Shown here piece after piece: positions 1-5,247 of a DNA stretch of 6,252 nt; the first letter of the stretch is position 1, and each line of letters begins with the position of its first letter. Source of the stretch: Candidatus Scatomorpha merdipullorum (GTDB lineage Bacteria > Bacillota > Clostridia > Oscillospirales > Oscillospiraceae); NCBI GenBank assembly GCA_018716795.1, contig DVJK01000017.1, positions 1-6,252 of the forward strand. The letters are read 5' to 3'. A program made the translations under genes and the position numbers. The notes beneath the pieces were generated by a model. It did no database searches, was not told the DNA's origin, and saw only the letters and a program-made list of their open reading frames with translations.

Positions 1-1
1 G

Positions 2-328
2 CTGCATCTGCTCTACAGCCGCTTCTGGCATAAGTTCCTCTATGACATCGGCGTCGTGCCCACCAAGGAGCCCTATGCCAAGCGCACGAGCCACGGCATG
101 ATTCTCGGCCTCAATCCGCACAACGACGAGGCCCTCGCAAGCCAAGAGGCCCTCGACTACTGGAGCCCCGTCGACTGGTACAACGGCGGCATGGAGCACA
201 CGACGCTCCACCTGCTGTACAGCCGCTTCTGGCACAAGTTCCTCTACGACATCGGCGTCGTGCCGACCAAGGAGCCCTACGCCAAGCGCACCAGCCACGG
301 CATGATACTCGGCCTCAACCCGCACAAC
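2..328 (+). repeat. 204-bp tandem duplication inside leuS (copies 2-124 and 206-328)
   Basis: Bases 2-124 and 206-328 each encode the same 41 residues, from LHLLYSRFWHK to GMILGLNPHN. By my count they differ at 10 of 123 bases, every one a silent third-position change. Copy 1 tends to end codons in T (CAT, TAT, AAT, ATT) while copy 2 and the rest of the gene prefer C. The repeat period is 204 bases (68 codons), so frame is kept. The junction falls at CCGCACAAC (Pro-His-Asn, 116-124): it ends the repeated block after GMILGLN and also begins PHNDEALAS, a stretch that in related LeuRS proteins normally follows Asp ahead of the core. This suggests joining at a 9-base shared sequence. Copy 1 extends to the window edge, so its true 5' limit is not seen. 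Confidence 0.9.
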
Positions 329-1126
329 TGGAACAACCTCTCCGACGAGGAGAAGGAAAAGCTCCTCGCCGAGTTCGGCAGCGAGGACGAGGCCAAAAAG
401 GCCCTCGTCCACAAGTACGGCGAGATGGCCGACCACCCGATAGTCAAGATGAGCAAGAGCCTCGGCAACGTCGTCAACCCCGACAGCGTCGTCAAGGAGT
501 ACGGCGCGGACACCCTCCGGCTCTACATCATGTTCCTCGGCGACTTTGAGAAGGCCGCGCCCTGGAACCCCAGCGCCGTCAAGGGCTGCAAGCGCTTCCT
601 CGACCGCATCTGGGCCCTCGGCGAAAAGCGCATAGAGGGCGGGGAGGAAATCTCCGCGGCCAACGAGAAGGAGGTCCACCGCTGCATCAAGAAGGTCAGC
701 GAGGACATAGAGAACATGAAGTTCAACACCGCCATCTCCGCGATGATGGTGCTCGTCAACAGGTTCTACGAGTCCGCGTCCTCCCGCGGCGACATGAAGG
801 CCCTGCTGGCCCTGCTGAGCCCCTTCGCCCCGCACATGGCCGAGGAGCTCTGGGAGGTCCAGGGCTTCGAGGGCATTGCCTCACTGAGCCCCTGGCCGGG
901 CTATGACGAGGCCAAGACGATTGACGACGAGGTCGAGATAGCCGTCCAGGTCAACGGCAAGCTCCGCGGCACGGTCACCGTGCCCATGGACAGCGAGCAG
1001 GCCGTCGCCCTCGAGGCCGCCCTGGCCGAGCCCAAGGTGCGCAAGTTCACCGACGGGGCCGACATCGTCAAGGTCATCTACGTCAGGAACAAGCTCGTCA
1101 ATATCATCGCCAAGCCCCACAAGTGA
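2..1126 (+). CDS. leuS: Leucyl-tRNA synthetase, 3' part (5' end outside window), with internal tandem duplication
   Basis: LeuRS is a cytoplasmic class I synthetase that charges tRNA-Leu with leucine using ATP. The frame is already open at base 2, so the amino end, including the HIGH motif and most of the editing domain, lies upstream. Visible parts in order are: the late catalytic core (LHLLYSRFWHKFLYD, GMILG), a 44-residue insert, the KMSKS ATP-binding loop (446-460) followed by LGNVVNPDSVVKEYGADTLR, the helical anticodon-binding domain (about 500-870), and the C-terminal domain (EIAVQVNGKLRGTV to the end). The odd feature is that 41 residues of the catalytic core occur twice in tandem (2-124 and 206-328), which is not normal for LeuRS and would be expected to disturb folding. 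GTG at 56 is an internal codon, not a start. Family assignment is secure; whether the duplicated form is real is not. No terminator follows, so transcription may run into rpsU. Confidence 0.95.
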   Translation: MHLLYSRFWHKFLYDIGVVPTKEPYAKRTSHGMILGLNPHNDEALASQEALDYWSPVDWYNGGMEHTTLHLLYSRFWHKFLYDIGVVPTKEPYAKRTSHGMILGLNPHNWNNLSDEEKEKLLAEFGSEDEAKKALVHKYGEMADHPIVKMSKSLGNVVNPDSVVKEYGADTLRLYIMFLGDFEKAAPWNPSAVKGCKRFLDRIWALGEKRIEGGEEISAANEKEVHRCIKKVSEDIENMKFNTAISAMMVLVNRFYESASSRGDMKALLALLSPFAPHMAEELWEVQGFEGIASLSPWPGYDEAKTIDDEVEIAVQVNGKLRGTVTVPMDSEQAVALEAALAEPKVRKFTDGADIVKVIYVRNKLVNIIAKPHK

Positions 1127-1133
1127 GTTTTAC

Positions 1134-1162
1134 TTGACAAGTGGAGGCCAAACACTTATAAT
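1134..1162 (+). promoter_or_regulatory. Sigma-70/SigA-type promoter of rpsU
   Basis: A perfect -35 box TTGACA (1134-1139) and a perfect -10 box TATAAT (1157-1162) are separated by the ideal 17 bases. The -35 box begins 8 bases after the leuS stop codon. Transcription should start near 1169, giving a leader of about 58 bases before the rpsU ATG. This is the strongest-looking promoter in the window, as suits a ribosomal protein gene. Confidence 0.9.
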
Positions 1163-1210
1163 ACGTTTGTTAAAGGGTTAAAAGCCCCGACAGCGTCCTT
1201 GTGACGTTTT

Positions 1211-1220
1211 GGAGGGAGGG
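1211..1220 (+). promoter_or_regulatory. Ribosome binding site of rpsU
   Basis: GGAGGGAGGG lies 6 bases before ATG at 1227. It fixes that ATG as the start rather than the in-frame TTG at 1209, which would sit upstream of the site. A 6-pair hairpin candidate (1192-1197 with 1203-1208, one G-U pair) lies just upstream and leaves the site free. Confidence 0.85.
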
Positions 1221-1226
1221 AATACA

Positions 1227-1409
1227 ATGTCTGAAATCTACGTCAAGGAAAACGAGTCTCTGGATAACGCTCTAAAGCGCTTCAAGCGCTCCTGCGCCAA
1301 GGCCGGCGTGCTGGCCGACCTCCGCAAGAAGGAGTACTATCAGAGCCCCAGCGTCAAGCGCCGCAAGAAGAGCGAGGCCGCTCGCAAGAATAAGAAGCGC
1401 TATTATTGA
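1227..1409 (+). CDS. rpsU: Small ribosomal subunit protein bS21
   Basis: This 60-residue, very basic protein is a full-length match to the bS21 family, a small 30S subunit protein that acts near the anti-Shine-Dalgarno end of 16S rRNA during initiation. Recognisable family features are the N-terminal VKENESLDNALKRFKRSC block, the GVLADLRKKEYYQSPSVKRR centre and the Lys/Arg-rich tail ending KSEAARKNKKRYY. Length is typical for Firmicutes bS21. ATG 1227 is chosen because of the strong ribosome binding site 6 bases upstream and the standard family start MSEIYVKENE. The gene has its own promoter (1134-1162) and terminator (1416-1448), so it forms a monocistronic unit, though read-through from leuS is possible because no terminator separates them. 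Nothing is unusual in the protein. Confidence 0.97.
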   Translation: MSEIYVKENESLDNALKRFKRSCAKAGVLADLRKKEYYQSPSVKRRKKSEAARKNKKRYY

Positions 1410-1415
1410 TGCAGC

Positions 1416-1448
1416 AAAACACGGTCCTTTTTTGGGCCGTGTTTTTTT
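1416..1448 (+). terminator. Intrinsic terminator of rpsU
   Basis: The 5' arm AAAACACGGTCC (1416-1427) pairs with GGGCCGTGTTTT (1434-1445), with one G-U pair, around a loop of six T residues. The stem runs into a tract of T residues (1442-1448). It begins 6 bases after the rpsU stop codon. Confidence 0.92.
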
Positions 1449-1565
1449 ATGCCCTCCGCCTGATTTGACCAGACCTGATTTGTTCAACATTTGCAGCTTG
1501 AAAAATGCAGATAAACGGCAGAATATAATTAAAAGTTTAAAAATAACCCGCCAAAATTGTAATAT

Positions 1566-1584
1566 GTCAAAATAACGGTTTGAC
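1566..1584. promoter_or_regulatory. Inverted repeat over the -35 box, possible operator
   Basis: GTCAAA (1566-1571) and TTTGAC (1579-1584) form a perfect 6-base inverted repeat with a 7-base spacer. The right arm covers most of the candidate -35 box TTGACT (1580-1585), a position where a bound repressor would block RNA polymerase. No regulator can be named from this motif. Confidence 0.4.
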
Positions 1585-1608
1585 TTTTAACGAATTCTTT
1601 GATATTCT
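1580..1608 (+). promoter_or_regulatory. Candidate promoter of the dehydratase-like operon
   Basis: The -35 box TTGACT (1580-1585) matches 5 of 6 consensus bases, and the -10 box TATTCT (1603-1608) matches 4 of 6, with a 17-base spacer. Transcription would start near 1615, leaving a leader of about 50 bases. The weaker -10 fits a regulated rather than constitutive promoter. Confidence 0.55.
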
Positions 1609-1664
1609 GACAATAGATTCGTGCCCGGGCCTCGGGTTGGAAAATATGAATTGGGGGGTTACAC

Positions 1665-2852
1665 TTGAGAGACTTAAAGCACCTTATCTACTTTGAGGAT
1701 TTGCTTCAGGAGGCGAACAACGCCCTCGTGAAGCAGGCGAAGGAATCGGGCAAGCGCGCTTTGGGCTACACCTGCTATTTCATCCCGGAGGTGCTGCTCG
1801 ACCTCGAGGGCTGCTTCGGCGTCAGGCTCCGCGCGCCGCGCTGCACCTCGCCGGACATCGCGACCTACTATATGTCCGGCCGCACCTGCCACTATGGACG
1901 CAGTCTCCTGGAGCGCGCGCTCGAGGGCGGCTATAACTTCCTCGACGCCCAGCTCGCGACCGAGACCTGCACTGTCACCTGCCGCTTCCAGGAGCATCTG
2001 CAGATGATGGACGTCATACAGAACCCGGACTTCTTCTGCGAGTTCACGGACGTGCCCTTCAAGAAGACGCAAAACAGCATAGAGCACTATGAAAAGCAGC
2101 TGCGCGCCCACGTCCTCAACCCCATACACGAGCGCTTCGGCATAGACACCTCCGACGAGGCGCTGCTTCGCGCGATAGAGCGGCACAACGAGCTCTGCGC
2201 GCTTATAAGCGAGATAGGGGATCACAGGAAAGAGGATAACCCCAACATCACCGGCTATGAATTCCACGTGATACAGCTCGTGAGCCTGGTGTGTCCGAAG
2301 GAGCTCATACTGCCCTATATCCGCGAGACGGCGGAGGAGCTCCGCACGAGGGAGCCGGACCCCAAGCCCTGGTTCCGCTGCAAGGTCCTGCTCACGGGCA
2401 GCGAGAACGACGATCCCGGCTTCACCCAGCTCATAGAGAGCTGCGGCGCGATGGTTGTCGCCGACCGCTACTGCTACGGCTCCCTGCCCGGCCGCGAGCA
2501 GATTGAGCTCAGGGAGGGGGAGAGCCCGCTGACCGCCGTCGCGAGGCACTATATCGCCACGAGCGAGTGCCCGCGCTATATGGAGCAGCACGTCATGCGC
2601 GAGCGGAAAAAGCACCTCGCCGACTGGGCGAAGGAGTATAAGGCCGACGGCATCATCGTCGAGAGCAACAAGTTCTGCGAATACTGGAGCTATGAGCGGA
2701 CGATAGACACGATTGTCCTCGGCCGCGACTTCGGGATACCGGTCTGCTCCATAGAGAAGGAATACATCAACTCCGCCTCCGGCCAGCTGCGCACCCGCTT
2801 CCAGGCCTTTGTGGAGAGCATTGAGATTAAGCAGATTCAGGAGGGGAAGTGA
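1665..2852 (+). CDS. 2-hydroxyacyl-CoA dehydratase family subunit (HgdB-like, 395 aa)
   Basis: This belongs to the HGD-D family: iron-sulfur subunits of 2-hydroxyacyl-CoA dehydratases and related benzoyl-CoA reductase-like enzymes, cytoplasmic and oxygen-sensitive. In characterised members an ATPase activase injects a high-energy electron into a [4Fe-4S] cluster, and the enzyme removes water from an (R)-2-hydroxyacyl-CoA. The family pattern is visible: GYTCYFIPEVLLDLEG near residues 34-49, then C75 (GRTCHYGRS), C102 (TETCTVTC) and C338 (NKFCEYWS), the probable cluster ligands. The 395-residue length suits the smaller beta-type subunit. The start is TTG 1665: an in-frame stop at 1647-1649 excludes anything much further upstream, and a run of six G residues (1653-1658) can serve as a wobble-paired ribosome binding site. 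Its last bases overlap the next gene. The substrate cannot be inferred, and it could instead be an uncharacterised reductase of the same fold. Confidence 0.85.
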   Translation: MRDLKHLIYFEDLLQEANNALVKQAKESGKRALGYTCYFIPEVLLDLEGCFGVRLRAPRCTSPDIATYYMSGRTCHYGRSLLERALEGGYNFLDAQLATETCTVTCRFQEHLQMMDVIQNPDFFCEFTDVPFKKTQNSIEHYEKQLRAHVLNPIHERFGIDTSDEALLRAIERHNELCALISEIGDHRKEDNPNITGYEFHVIQLVSLVCPKELILPYIRETAEELRTREPDPKPWFRCKVLLTGSENDDPGFTQLIESCGAMVVADRYCYGSLPGREQIELREGESPLTAVARHYIATSECPRYMEQHVMRERKKHLADWAKEYKADGIIVESNKFCEYWSYERTIDTIVLGRDFGIPVCSIEKEYINSASGQLRTRFQAFVESIEIKQIQEGK

Positions 2853-4456
2853 CGGGCATGAAGAACTTCAAAAAGAAGCTGCGCGACTTTGTCTACGGAA
2901 AGCCCCACCGCGAGCGGAGGCTCGGCGAGCTCTACGAGCCGAAGACCGGCCTCTATAAGCACCGCGAGTGGCGCGGGATTAAGGACACCTTCTACTACTT
3001 TAACCGTATCTGGCTCTATAACTACGGCATGATGGTCTACGACGTCATGCGCTACGGCGGCGTCGTCAACTTCGCCAAGGGTGTCTGGCGCTACCGCTGG
3101 ATAGGCCAGACCTACCTCACCGTCATGCACTGGTACGACCGCGGCTTCGAGGGCCTGCGCGGCCCGGCGCTCGCCGCCAGCGCCTGGCACTACCGCGCCA
3201 TGACCAGCGAGACGATACGTCAGTTCATGCGCATGTTCTCCGCCGACGCGAACCTGCACGGCGGCAAGCGCAACGAGCTCTGGCACAAGACGATAGCGCA
3301 CGACGAGACCGTCGCCGGCGCGATATTCTACCCCTGGCGCGACCGGCTTGACGACGTGCCGCTCCAGATGGTGCCGTACTTCGTCACCTGCCACGTCAAC
3401 TGCCACACCGTGCTGCACTACATCGACGCCGTGCAGTCCATCGGCCTCCCGGGCGATCCCTGCCCCATGTGCCAGGCCGAGGCCGGCCTCTCCGTCCTCG
3501 ACGACATGCCGGACTACTTCCCCTTCCTCGTCACCAGCAACGAGGCCTGCGACGGCTCCGTCGGCACGAGCATACTTCAGGACTGGGCCTACGACAAGCC
3601 CCTCTTCGCCATGCCACAGCCCATGCAGTTCGACGATCCCCTCGTCCAGGAGCACTGCCGCCGCGAGATAGAAGAGTGCTGGAAGTTTATCGAGGAGCAG
3701 ACGGGCATGCCCTTCGACTACGACTGCTTCGTCAAGTATATTGAGCGCTTCAACGAGCTCACGCGCTTTGAGCACGAGAAGTGGGACGTCGCCGCCAACA
3801 GCGAGTATTATCCCGTCTGCGGCAGCGCCCAGGCGCTCTACCGAATCTACTACTCGCAGGCCGGCTGGCGCGACATCTGGGCCCAGACGGACAAGCGCGT
3901 GAAGAAGATTCTCCACCGCTGCGTCGAGCAGAAGATTAACTGCTATCCCGAGGCGCGTCACCGCGTCATAGCCTGGAGCTGCGCCCCGCTCTTCTACTCG
4001 TACTGGCCCACCTGGGCGTACAACTGCTGGGGCCTGCACGTCATAATCAACATGGACTCCCTGATGTTCGACATAGACGTGCGCACGGACACGCCGGAGC
4101 ACCTCATGGAGGACTTCACGATTTACAACGAGTGGGCGCCCATGCGCCGCATGGCCGTCGGCGGGTATAGGCACATCTTCGAGCTCTGGGAGAACATGGA
4201 GCGCTTCCACTGCGACATGGTCATGATGTACGACCAGATACAGTGCAAGGGCATGCAGGGCATCACCGGGATGTTTGAGGACGAGTTCCGCAAGCGCAAC
4301 ATCCACGCGATTTGGATGCCGCACGCCCTGCCCGACAGCCGCACGGTCACGCGCGCCGAGATACGAAGCAAGATAAACGACTATATGTTCACAGTCATGC
4401 ATGAGGAGCCGCTTGATCCCACGCTGCTGGACTTCGACGACTCCCAGGGCTGGTAA
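2849..4456 (+). CDS. 2-hydroxyacyl-CoA dehydratase family subunit, long aromatic-rich form (535 aa)
   Basis: This is the likely partner subunit of the preceding protein. The second half follows the same cysteine pattern: C181 (FVTCHVNC), C208 (CPMCQAEAG), C234 (NEACDGSVG) and C466 (DQIQCKGMQG). The spacing C208-C234 (26) and C234-C466 (232) closely mirrors C75-C102 (27) and C102-C338 (236) in the first subunit, supporting homologous folds. It is long for the family (alpha subunits are usually about 410-480 residues): roughly 140 extra residues precede the first shared cysteine. It is strikingly rich in Trp (21), Tyr and Met, for example YRWIGQTYLTVMHWYDRGF. Start choice is uncertain. GTG 2849 overlaps the previous stop by 4 bases (GTGA) with AGGAGG 4 bases away, whereas ATG 2858 is 13 bases from it; only three residues differ. 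No membrane segment is evident. Assignment to the family is good, exact reaction unknown. Confidence 0.8.
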   Translation: MTGMKNFKKKLRDFVYGKPHRERRLGELYEPKTGLYKHREWRGIKDTFYYFNRIWLYNYGMMVYDVMRYGGVVNFAKGVWRYRWIGQTYLTVMHWYDRGFEGLRGPALAASAWHYRAMTSETIRQFMRMFSADANLHGGKRNELWHKTIAHDETVAGAIFYPWRDRLDDVPLQMVPYFVTCHVNCHTVLHYIDAVQSIGLPGDPCPMCQAEAGLSVLDDMPDYFPFLVTSNEACDGSVGTSILQDWAYDKPLFAMPQPMQFDDPLVQEHCRREIEECWKFIEEQTGMPFDYDCFVKYIERFNELTRFEHEKWDVAANSEYYPVCGSAQALYRIYYSQAGWRDIWAQTDKRVKKILHRCVEQKINCYPEARHRVIAWSCAPLFYSYWPTWAYNCWGLHVIINMDSLMFDIDVRTDTPEHLMEDFTIYNEWAPMRRMAVGGYRHIFELWENMERFHCDMVMMYDQIQCKGMQGITGMFEDEFRKRNIHAIWMPHALPDSRTVTRAEIRSKINDYMFTVMHEEPLDPTLLDFDDSQGW

Positions 4457-4462
4457 GGAGGG
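4455..4462 (+). promoter_or_regulatory. Ribosome binding site of the small membrane protein gene
   Basis: AAGGAGGG overlaps the stop codon of the upstream dehydratase-like gene and lies 6 bases before ATG 4469. This is a strong site and good evidence that the short downstream frame is translated and coupled to the operon. Confidence 0.8.
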
Positions 4463-4468
4463 ACGCAC

Positions 4469-4687
4469 ATGAAAAAAGGCAAAAAGATTCTCTTCGGCGT
4501 CCTCGGCGGGGCCGCCGCGCTCTACGCCGGGCTCTTCGCCGTCTTCTACTTCGACCTGGACGGCAAGTTCCTCTACCACGTCGTCGAGCCCTTCCTCTGC
4601 AAGCACTACGACAAGATTGAGCGCCGCGACATAACCAAGATTCCCTACGACGTGGACAAGTATCCCGAGTACGAGTATAAAACCTGA
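4469..4687 (+). CDS. Small single-pass membrane protein of unknown function (72 aa)
   Basis: I do not recognise this family. The protein starts MKKGKK, followed by one hydrophobic helix (about residues 7-28, ILFGVLGGAAALYAGLFAVF) and a hydrophilic, charged and Tyr-rich tail of some 44 residues. The basic start predicts the tail on the outer face of the membrane (positive-inside rule), as a signal anchor; it could also be an uncleaved signal peptide. One cysteine (about 44) lies in the tail. It is the last gene of the operon: it begins 12 bases after the dehydratase-like stop with a strong ribosome binding site overlapping that stop, and the terminator follows directly. The tight linkage suggests a role with the dehydratase-like pair, such as membrane association or transport support, but this is inference from position only. 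Confidence 0.75.
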   Translation: MKKGKKILFGVLGGAAALYAGLFAVFYFDLDGKFLYHVVEPFLCKHYDKIERRDITKIPYDVDKYPEYEYKT

Positions 4688-4691
4688 TGCG

Positions 4692-4719
4692 AAAGGCCCC
4701 GATAGCTCGGGGCCTTTTT
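4692..4719 (+). terminator. Intrinsic terminator of the dehydratase-like operon
   Basis: A perfect 8-pair stem GGCCCCGA (4695-4702) with TCGGGGCC (4707-4714), loop TAGC, extended by three A-T pairs, runs into TTTTT (4715-4719). It starts 4 bases after the small membrane gene's stop and separates this operon from the next promoter. Confidence 0.93.
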
Positions 4720-4730
4720 GCAAATAGTTA

Positions 4731-4759
4731 TTGACATATGCCTATAATGCGTGTATACT
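4731..4759 (+). promoter_or_regulatory. Promoter of the DUF134-CGGC operon
   Basis: The -35 box TTGACA (4731-4736) is perfect and the -10 box TATACT (4754-4759) matches 5 of 6 bases, with a 17-base spacer. Transcription should start near 4766. A TATAAT at 4743-4748 is too close to this -35 box to be its partner. Confidence 0.85.
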
Positions 4760-4782
4760 GAGTTTAGAAAATGGCATATGCC
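4733..4782. promoter_or_regulatory. Pair of CATATGCC palindromes flanking the promoter, possible autoregulatory operators
   Basis: GGCATATGCC (4773-4782) is a perfect 10-base palindrome just downstream of the predicted transcription start. GACATATGCC (4733-4742) differs by one base and overlaps the -35 box. Their centres are 40 bases apart, close to four helical turns, so proteins bound at both could contact each other. Because the first gene encodes a helix-turn-helix protein, self-repression is an attractive inference, not shown. Confidence 0.5.
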
Positions 4783-4793
4783 GAAAATAACTC

Positions 4794-4800
4794 AGGAGGT
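4794..4800 (+). promoter_or_regulatory. Ribosome binding site deciding the DUF134 start
   Basis: AGGAGGT lies 6 bases before ATG 4807. It rules out the longer in-frame start at ATG 4771, which lies upstream of this site and overlaps the palindrome at 4773-4782. Confidence 0.9.
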
Positions 4801-4806
4801 AATATC

Positions 4807-5247
4807 ATGCCCAGACCCAGGAAATGCCGCAAGGTGTGCGCCATGCCGCCGCGCAGCCAGTTTGCGCCGGTGGAGGGCGAGCTTGCGGGCGAGGCCGTCG
4901 TGCTGACAGTGGACGAGTATGAGGTGATACGCCTCATAGACAGGGAAAGGCTCACGCAGGAGGAGTGCGCCGGGCGCATGAACGTCGCGCGCACGACCGT
5001 CCAGCAGATTTACGACTCCGCGCGCGGCAAGCTGGCCGACGCGCTCGTCGAGGGCAGGCCGCTCAGGATAGAGGGCGGGGAATACCGCCTCTGCGACGGA
5101 AGCGGGCCCGACTGCGGCGGCGAGTACTGCCGCCGGCGCCACCGCGGCGAGGGCGAAGGCCGCTGCGGGAACGGCGGCGAGGGCTGCCGCCGCGGCGCGG
5201 GCAGAGGCCGCGGACGCGGCAAAAATTGCGGGGAGGGAGAGGCTTGA
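4807..5247 (+). CDS. DUF134 (UPF0251) family helix-turn-helix DNA-binding protein
   Basis: The start MPRPRKCRKVC is the hallmark of the DUF134/UPF0251 family, small proteins predicted to bind DNA through a sigma-region-4-like helix-turn-helix. That helix-turn-helix is seen at about residues 49-80 (LTQEECAGRMNVARTTVQQIY and onward). The middle LRIEGGEYRLC leads into a cysteine set C96, C103, C108 that may bind metal together with C7 and C11. Unusually, the last 35 or so residues are a low-complexity Gly/Arg/Glu tail with further cysteines (C120, C127, C141), likely disordered or nucleic-acid- or metal-binding. ATG 4807 is chosen from the AGGAGGT site 6 bases upstream and the family start. The stop overlaps the next gene by 4 bases. 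The palindromes at its promoter suggest self-regulation. The physiological target of this family is not established as far as I know. Confidence 0.88.
   Translation: MPRPRKCRKVCAMPPRSQFAPVEGELAGEAVVLTVDEYEVIRLIDRERLTQEECAGRMNVARTTVQQIYDSARGKLADALVEGRPLRIEGGEYRLCDGSGPDCGGEYCRRRHRGEGEGRCGNGGEGCRRGAGRGRGRGKNCGEGEA
5231..5239 (+). promoter_or_regulatory. Ribosome binding site of the CGGC gene, inside the DUF134 gene
   Basis: GGGAGGGAG lies in the last codons of the DUF134 gene, 4-7 bases before TTG 5244 depending on which G run pairs. It supports the unusual TTG start, which overlaps the upstream stop as TTGA. Confidence 0.75.

Larger units (their letters stand above)
1449..1664. other. AT-rich intergenic control region before the dehydratase-like operon
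   Basis: No gene is seen in these 216 bases. They are far more AT-rich than the flanking coding DNA. They contain a 9-base direct repeat CCTGATTTG (1459-1467 and 1474-1482), an isolated perfect TATAAT (1524-1529) whose only -35-like partner TTGAAA (1498-1503) is a poor 20 bases away, an inverted repeat at 1566-1584, the likely promoter at 1580-1608, and a small hairpin candidate in the leader (CCCG 1624-1627 with CGGG 1633-1636). Confidence 0.6.

Noticed and set aside
1498..1529. TTGAAA plus perfect TATAAT as a second promoter upstream of the dehydratase-like operon
   Set aside because: The spacer is 20 bases, too long for normal use, and no extended -10 is present. It is kept only as a note in the intergenic entry.
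2837..4723. Very long open frame on the minus strand (628 codons) opposite the larger dehydratase-like gene, and a 313-codon one at 1674-2615
   Set aside because: They mirror the real genes: third-position G/C bias on the plus strand removes stops from this antisense frame. The products are Val/Ala/Leu/Glu-rich with no recognisable domain, and the plus-strand products are clear family members.
4743..4748. TATAAT as the -10 box of the DUF134 promoter
   Set aside because: It is only 6 bases from the TTGACA box. TATACT at 4754-4759 has the correct 17-base spacer.
4771..4806. Longer DUF134 start at ATG 4771
   Set aside because: It has no Shine-Dalgarno site upstream, lies upstream of the strong AGGAGGT site, overlaps the palindrome near the transcription start, and adds 12 residues before the family-standard MPRPRKC.
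4965..5243. Upstream extension of the CGGC frame through the DUF134 gene (possible fusion)
   Set aside because: The extension is Arg-rich out-of-frame sequence of the DUF134 gene; the family-standard start with ribosome binding site is TTG 5244.
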